A stretch of 64,000 bases of DNA from Umezawaea beigongshangensis. Lineage in GTDB: Bacteria > Actinomycetota > Actinomycetes > Mycobacteriales > Pseudonocardiaceae. The notes below the pieces were generated by a model. The model saw only the letters and a program-made list of their open reading frames with translations. It was not told the origin of the DNA and did not search any database. Of this stretch, positions 61,101-64,000 are shown one piece after another. A program made the position numbers and the translations under genes. Position 1 is the first letter of the stretch, and the number at the start of each line of letters is the position of its first letter. Where the stretch lies: assembly GCF_016464305.1 (NCBI RefSeq), contig NZ_JAEIOJ010000005.1, positions 1 through 64,000 of the forward strand, written 5' to 3'.

Positions 61101-62644
61101 TGAGGGACGTCCTCGCGCACCTGCGCAACACCTGGCGCGGCCTCACGGCCATGCGCACCGCCCTCACGCTGCTGTTCCTGCTGGCGCTCGGCGCCATGCC
61201 CGGCGCGCTGCTGCCGCAGCGGTCGCTCAACCCCGCCAAGACCGAGGAGTACGTCGCCGAGCACGGCTGGTGGGGCCGCCTGCTCGACCGGATGCAGTTC
61301 TTCGACGTCTACGGCAGCGTCTGGTTCTCCGCCGTCTACGTGCTGCTGTTCGTCTCGCTGGTCGGCTGCCTGCTCCCGCGCACCTGGGAGTACTTCGCGC
61401 AGATGCGCGCCAAGCCGGTGCTCGCGCCCCGCAACCTGGCCCGGATGCCGCACCACGAGCGGGCCGAGGTGGACGCGAGCGTCGAGGAGGCGATCGGCCG
61501 GGGCCGCGCCGCCCTGCGCGGCTGGCGGCTCGTCGAGCGCGAGGAGGCCGACGGCGCGCGCAGCCTCAGCGCCGAGCGCGGCTACCTGCGCGAGACCGGC
61601 AACCTCGTCTTCCACTTCGCGCTGCTGGGCCTGCTCGTGGCGTTCGCGCTGGGCAAGATGTTCGGCTACGAGGGCCAGGTCATCGTCCAGGCCAACGGCG
61701 GCCAGTTCTGCAACTCCGGCATCTTCAACTACGACTCGTTCCGCGCGGGGCTGCGCGTCGACGGCACCGAGCTGTCGCCGTTCTGCGTGAAGGTCGACGG
61801 GTTCGAGGCCAGCTACCTGGACAACGGCCAGGCGGAGAGCTTCCTCGCCCGCGTCGGCCACCAGAGCGGAGCCGACCTGGAGACCGGGACGTGGCGGCCC
61901 TACGACCTGCGCGTCAACGACCCGCTGCGCACCGCGGGCGACCGGCTGTACCTGCTGGGCCACGGCTACACGCCGACGTTCACCGTGACGTTCCCCGGCG
62001 GCGAGACGCGCAGCAGCGCGGTCCAGTGGCGGCCCGCCGACCCGCTGACGCTGCTGTCGGAGGGCGCGACGAAGTTCGACCCGCCCGGCTACACCGACGC
62101 GGCGCAGCGGCGGCAGCACCAGCTCGCGATCACCGGCCTGCTCGCCCCGAGCGCCGTGTTCACCGGCGACCTGCTGGGCTCGGACTTCCCCGAGGCGCGC
62201 GATCCGGCCGTGGCCGTGGACGTCTACCGCGGCGACCTCGGCACCGACTCCGGCCGCGCGCAGTCGATCTTCTCCATCGACGAGTCCCTCGTCGAGGACG
62301 GGCGGCTGGTGAAGGTCGCGCGGGTCAACCTGATGGCGGGGGAGTCCACGACGCTGGACGACGGCACCGTGGTCCGCTTCGACGGCGTCACCGACTGGGT
62401 CTCCCTCCAGGTCTCCCACGACCCCACCCAGGTGTGGGTCCTGGTGTTCGCCGTGCTGATCGTCCTGGGGCTCGTGACGTCGCTGGTCGTGAAGCGCCGA
62501 CGGGTCTGGGTCCGGGCTCGCCGAGGTGAGGACGGGCGTACCGTGGTCGAGGTCGGTGGCCTCGCCCGCACCGACCAGGCGGGGTACGGCGAGGAGTTCA
62601 CGGGCTTGGCCCGAAGCGTGCTCAGCGGGAAAGAGGAGAGCTGA
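61100..62644 (+). CDS. resB: cytochrome c biogenesis protein ResB
   Basis: A 514-residue System II component. Membrane helices near residues 18-37 (TALTLLFLLALGAMPGALLP), 70-90, 165-185 and 450-470 surround a large extracytoplasmic domain with Cys in GGQFCNSGIFNYDSF and SPFCVKVDGFE. With CcsA it transfers haem across the membrane for c-type cytochromes. Start ATG 61100 overlaps ccdA; the stop overlaps ccsA. Corresponds to Rv0528. Confidence 0.95.
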   Translation: MRDVLAHLRNTWRGLTAMRTALTLLFLLALGAMPGALLPQRSLNPAKTEEYVAEHGWWGRLLDRMQFFDVYGSVWFSAVYVLLFVSLVGCLLPRTWEYFAQMRAKPVLAPRNLARMPHHERAEVDASVEEAIGRGRAALRGWRLVEREEADGARSLSAERGYLRETGNLVFHFALLGLLVAFALGKMFGYEGQVIVQANGGQFCNSGIFNYDSFRAGLRVDGTELSPFCVKVDGFEASYLDNGQAESFLARVGHQSGADLETGTWRPYDLRVNDPLRTAGDRLYLLGHGYTPTFTVTFPGGETRSSAVQWRPADPLTLLSEGATKFDPPGYTDAAQRRQHQLAITGLLAPSAVFTGDLLGSDFPEARDPAVAVDVYRGDLGTDSGRAQSIFSIDESLVEDGRLVKVARVNLMAGESTTLDDGTVVRFDGVTDWVSLQVSHDPTQVWVLVFAVLIVLGLVTSLVVKRRRVWVRARRGEDGRTVVEVGGLARTDQAGYGEEFTGLARSVLSGKEES

Positions 62645-63627
62645 TGCCGGTCAACGAGAGCCTGGCGACCTACAGCGACTGGACCTACTCCAGCGCCGTC
62701 GTCGTCTACGTCGTCGCCACCGTGCTGTACCTGTCGGAGCAGGCGTTCGGCCGGGTGAGGGGACCGCGGGCGCGGGAGCGCGAACTCGTCGCCGCCGGAG
62801 CGACCGGCTCGTCCGCGTCGACCGGTTCGGCCGGGAGCGCGCCGCCCGCCGCGACGCCGCCCGCCGAGCGGACGCGCGCCGAGCGGCTGGGCCGCATGGG
62901 CGCCGCGCTGACGATCCTCGGAGTGCTGCTGCACCTGGCCTCGCTGGTGCTGCGCGGTGTCGCGACCGGCCGCGCGCCCTGGGGCAACATGTACGAGTAC
63001 GCGTCGCTGCTGTGCCTGTTCGCGGTGGTGACGTGGGTCGTGCTGATGCGGCAGTTCCCGGTCCGCAGGCTCGGCGCGTTCGTGCTCACGCCGGTCGTGA
63101 TCCTCATGTTCCTCGCCGGGACGGTGCTCTACTCGACCGCGGCCCCGGTGCAGCCCGCGCTCCAGTCGTACTGGCTGGTCATCCACGTCTCGGTGATCTC
63201 CGCGGCCAGCGGCATCCTGCTGGTGCCCGGCGTCGCGAGCCTGCTCTACCTGGTGCGGTCCGCGCACGACCGCGAGCCGGGATCGTTCGCGAGGTTCGGC
63301 CCGAAGCTGCCGGAGGCGGCGGTCCTCGACCGCCTCGCCTACCGCACCACGGTCTTCGCCTTCCCGCTGTTCACCATCGGCATCATCTGCGGCGCGATCT
63401 GGGCCGAGGCCGCGTGGGGCCGCTTCTGGGGCTGGGACCCCAAGGAGACCGTGGCGTTCGTGTCGTGGGTCGTCTACGCGGCCTACCTGCACGCGCGGGC
63501 CACCGCCGGGTGGCGCGGCGCACCGGCCGCGTGGATCAACGCCTTCGGCTTCGTCCTGACCGTGTTCAACCTGTTCTTCATCAATCTGGTGGTGGCGGGG
63601 TTGCACTCCTACGCCAACGTGAGCTGA
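62644..63627 (+). CDS. ccsA: cytochrome c biogenesis protein CcsA/CcsB (ResC)
   Basis: A 327-residue haem-handling membrane protein with about eight helices. The WWD-type haem-binding motif is WGRFWGWDPKETVAFVSWVVYAA, with histidines in WLVIHVSVIS and YLHARATAGW as axial ligand candidates. The TGSSASTGSAGSAPPAATPP loop is a low-complexity insert after helix 1. Corresponds to Rv0529. It is the last member of the coupled ccdA-resB-ccsA operon. Confidence 0.95.
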   Translation: MPVNESLATYSDWTYSSAVVVYVVATVLYLSEQAFGRVRGPRARERELVAAGATGSSASTGSAGSAPPAATPPAERTRAERLGRMGAALTILGVLLHLASLVLRGVATGRAPWGNMYEYASLLCLFAVVTWVVLMRQFPVRRLGAFVLTPVVILMFLAGTVLYSTAAPVQPALQSYWLVIHVSVISAASGILLVPGVASLLYLVRSAHDREPGSFARFGPKLPEAAVLDRLAYRTTVFAFPLFTIGIICGAIWAEAAWGRFWGWDPKETVAFVSWVVYAAYLHARATAGWRGAPAAWINAFGFVLTVFNLFFINLVVAGLHSYANVS

Positions 63628-63783
63628 CTTCCGCTCTTCCGGAGGCCCCGCACCACGGATGATCTGCGTTTTCCCCCTTCCGGGCGAGAAGACCCCGGTG
63701 CGAGGAACCCGGCAGCGCCGACTACCGTCGAACACCGGGGGTCGGGGCGGTCTCGATCCGCATGCTCAGGGAGGTCTCCAGCG

Positions 63784-64000
63784 GTGACTGGTCGCTACGA
63801 GGAGCCTGAGCCGCGGCACAACGTGTCATGGCAGCAACCCGCCGGGGCGGACACCCAGAACGCCGGGGCGGAATCGGGACAGCAGCAGTACGTCGAGCCG
63901 GAGACGGTGTTCATCGACCCGGTCAGCTCGGGTCCGCTTCCGGTCGGCGGTGGGCCGTCCGGCCCGCACCCGGTGAGCGGCGGCGCGTCGGGTCCGCACC
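63784..64000 (+). CDS. Pro/Gly-rich protein, N-terminal part, cut by window edge
   Basis: An open frame of 72 codons from GTG 63784 (TGRYEEPEPRHNVSW) to the right edge. GGGAGG at 63769 gives an acceptable spacing. Residues 45-72 show a repeat unit close to VSGGxSGPHP (SGPLPVGGGPSGPHPVSGGASGPH over two lines of the pattern). The family is not recognised; a longer disordered or membrane protein is likely. Confidence 0.65.
   Translation, partial: MTGRYEEPEPRHNVSWQQPAGADTQNAGAESGQQQYVEPETVFIDPVSSGPLPVGGGPSGPHPVSGGASGPH

Overview
The window is a stretch of very G+C-rich actinobacterial chromosome (strongly G/C-biased third codon positions, many GTG and some TTG starts, dense GTGA/ATGA/TGATG overlaps). 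It carries mycothiol (MshA), SenX3-RegX3, an HbhA-like protein, a BldN-type sigma factor and the rex-hemACDB cluster. Gene order from about 8.9 kb to the right end follows the Mycobacterium tuberculosis block Rv0474-Rv0529 gene for gene in long runs, and the bldN/rsbN/rex/hem part also matches Streptomyces. The combination suggests a Pseudonocardiales-type organism (Saccharothrix/Actinosynnema/Lentzea-like); the genus is an inference from recalled gene order, not a database result. No rRNA, tRNA, CRISPR array, transposase or integrase was seen.

Layout. 0-5.2 kb is an accessory-looking segment: an ECF sigma factor, a small partner and a TPR protein cut by the left edge (a cassette that normally ends in a CHAT protease domain), a zinc-ribbon protein with a PAQPGYAP-repeat tail, a membrane NACHT NTPase and a CGNR regulator. 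5.2-13.3 kb holds DUF445, an aminotransferase, a PCMT-like methyltransferase, an XRE regulator with three helically phased operators, HbhA-like, DUF2516, hydrolase, DJ-1/PfpI, YbaK and LOG-family genes. 13.3-24.4 kb holds purU, two small enzymes, DUF2505, murB, a trypsin-fold protein, an SDR, a lipoprotein L,D-transpeptidase, mshA, a YbjN protein and a DUF4349 lipoprotein. 24.8-36.7 kb holds an acyl-CoA synthetase, gpmA, an LuxR-type regulator/aldo-keto reductase pair, senX3-regX3, a Ppx/GppA protein, a membrane protein, a TIM-barrel isomerase, proline dehydrogenase, a thioesterase and proC.

36.8-46.8 kb holds a small MerR/excisionase-type HTH protein, ribosomal protein bS22 (33 aa), an atypical SDR, an LPLAT acyltransferase, SerB-type HAD phosphatase, the RsbN-like/BldN-like pair, a second acid-CoA ligase, a glutaredoxin-like protein, a membrane molybdopterin oxidoreductase and a fasciclin lipoprotein. 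46.8-64 kb is the tetrapyrrole and cytochrome block: Rex with its own operator, hemA-hemC-hemD, a strong terminator, hemB, five tandem four-helix membrane paralogues, DUF3093, hemL, then the cytochrome c maturation genes (phosphatase, TlpA-like, CcdA, ResB, CcsA) interrupted by an antisense M64 metallopeptidase, and the start of a Pro/Gly-rich gene at the right edge.

How it works together: haem precursor supply (hemA/C/D/B/L) is adjacent to the redox sensor Rex and to the machinery that attaches haem to cytochromes c, so respiration state and haem synthesis are likely coupled. The most distinctive non-coding features are two foldback arrays of a 22-bp GAGTTGAGCG repeat placed exactly at gene ends, a 15-bp coding tandem repeat in the YbjN gene, the triple TGCTAGCA operator, and eleven genes whose start codon lies 6-8 bp after a TANNNT -10 element (leaderless transcripts).
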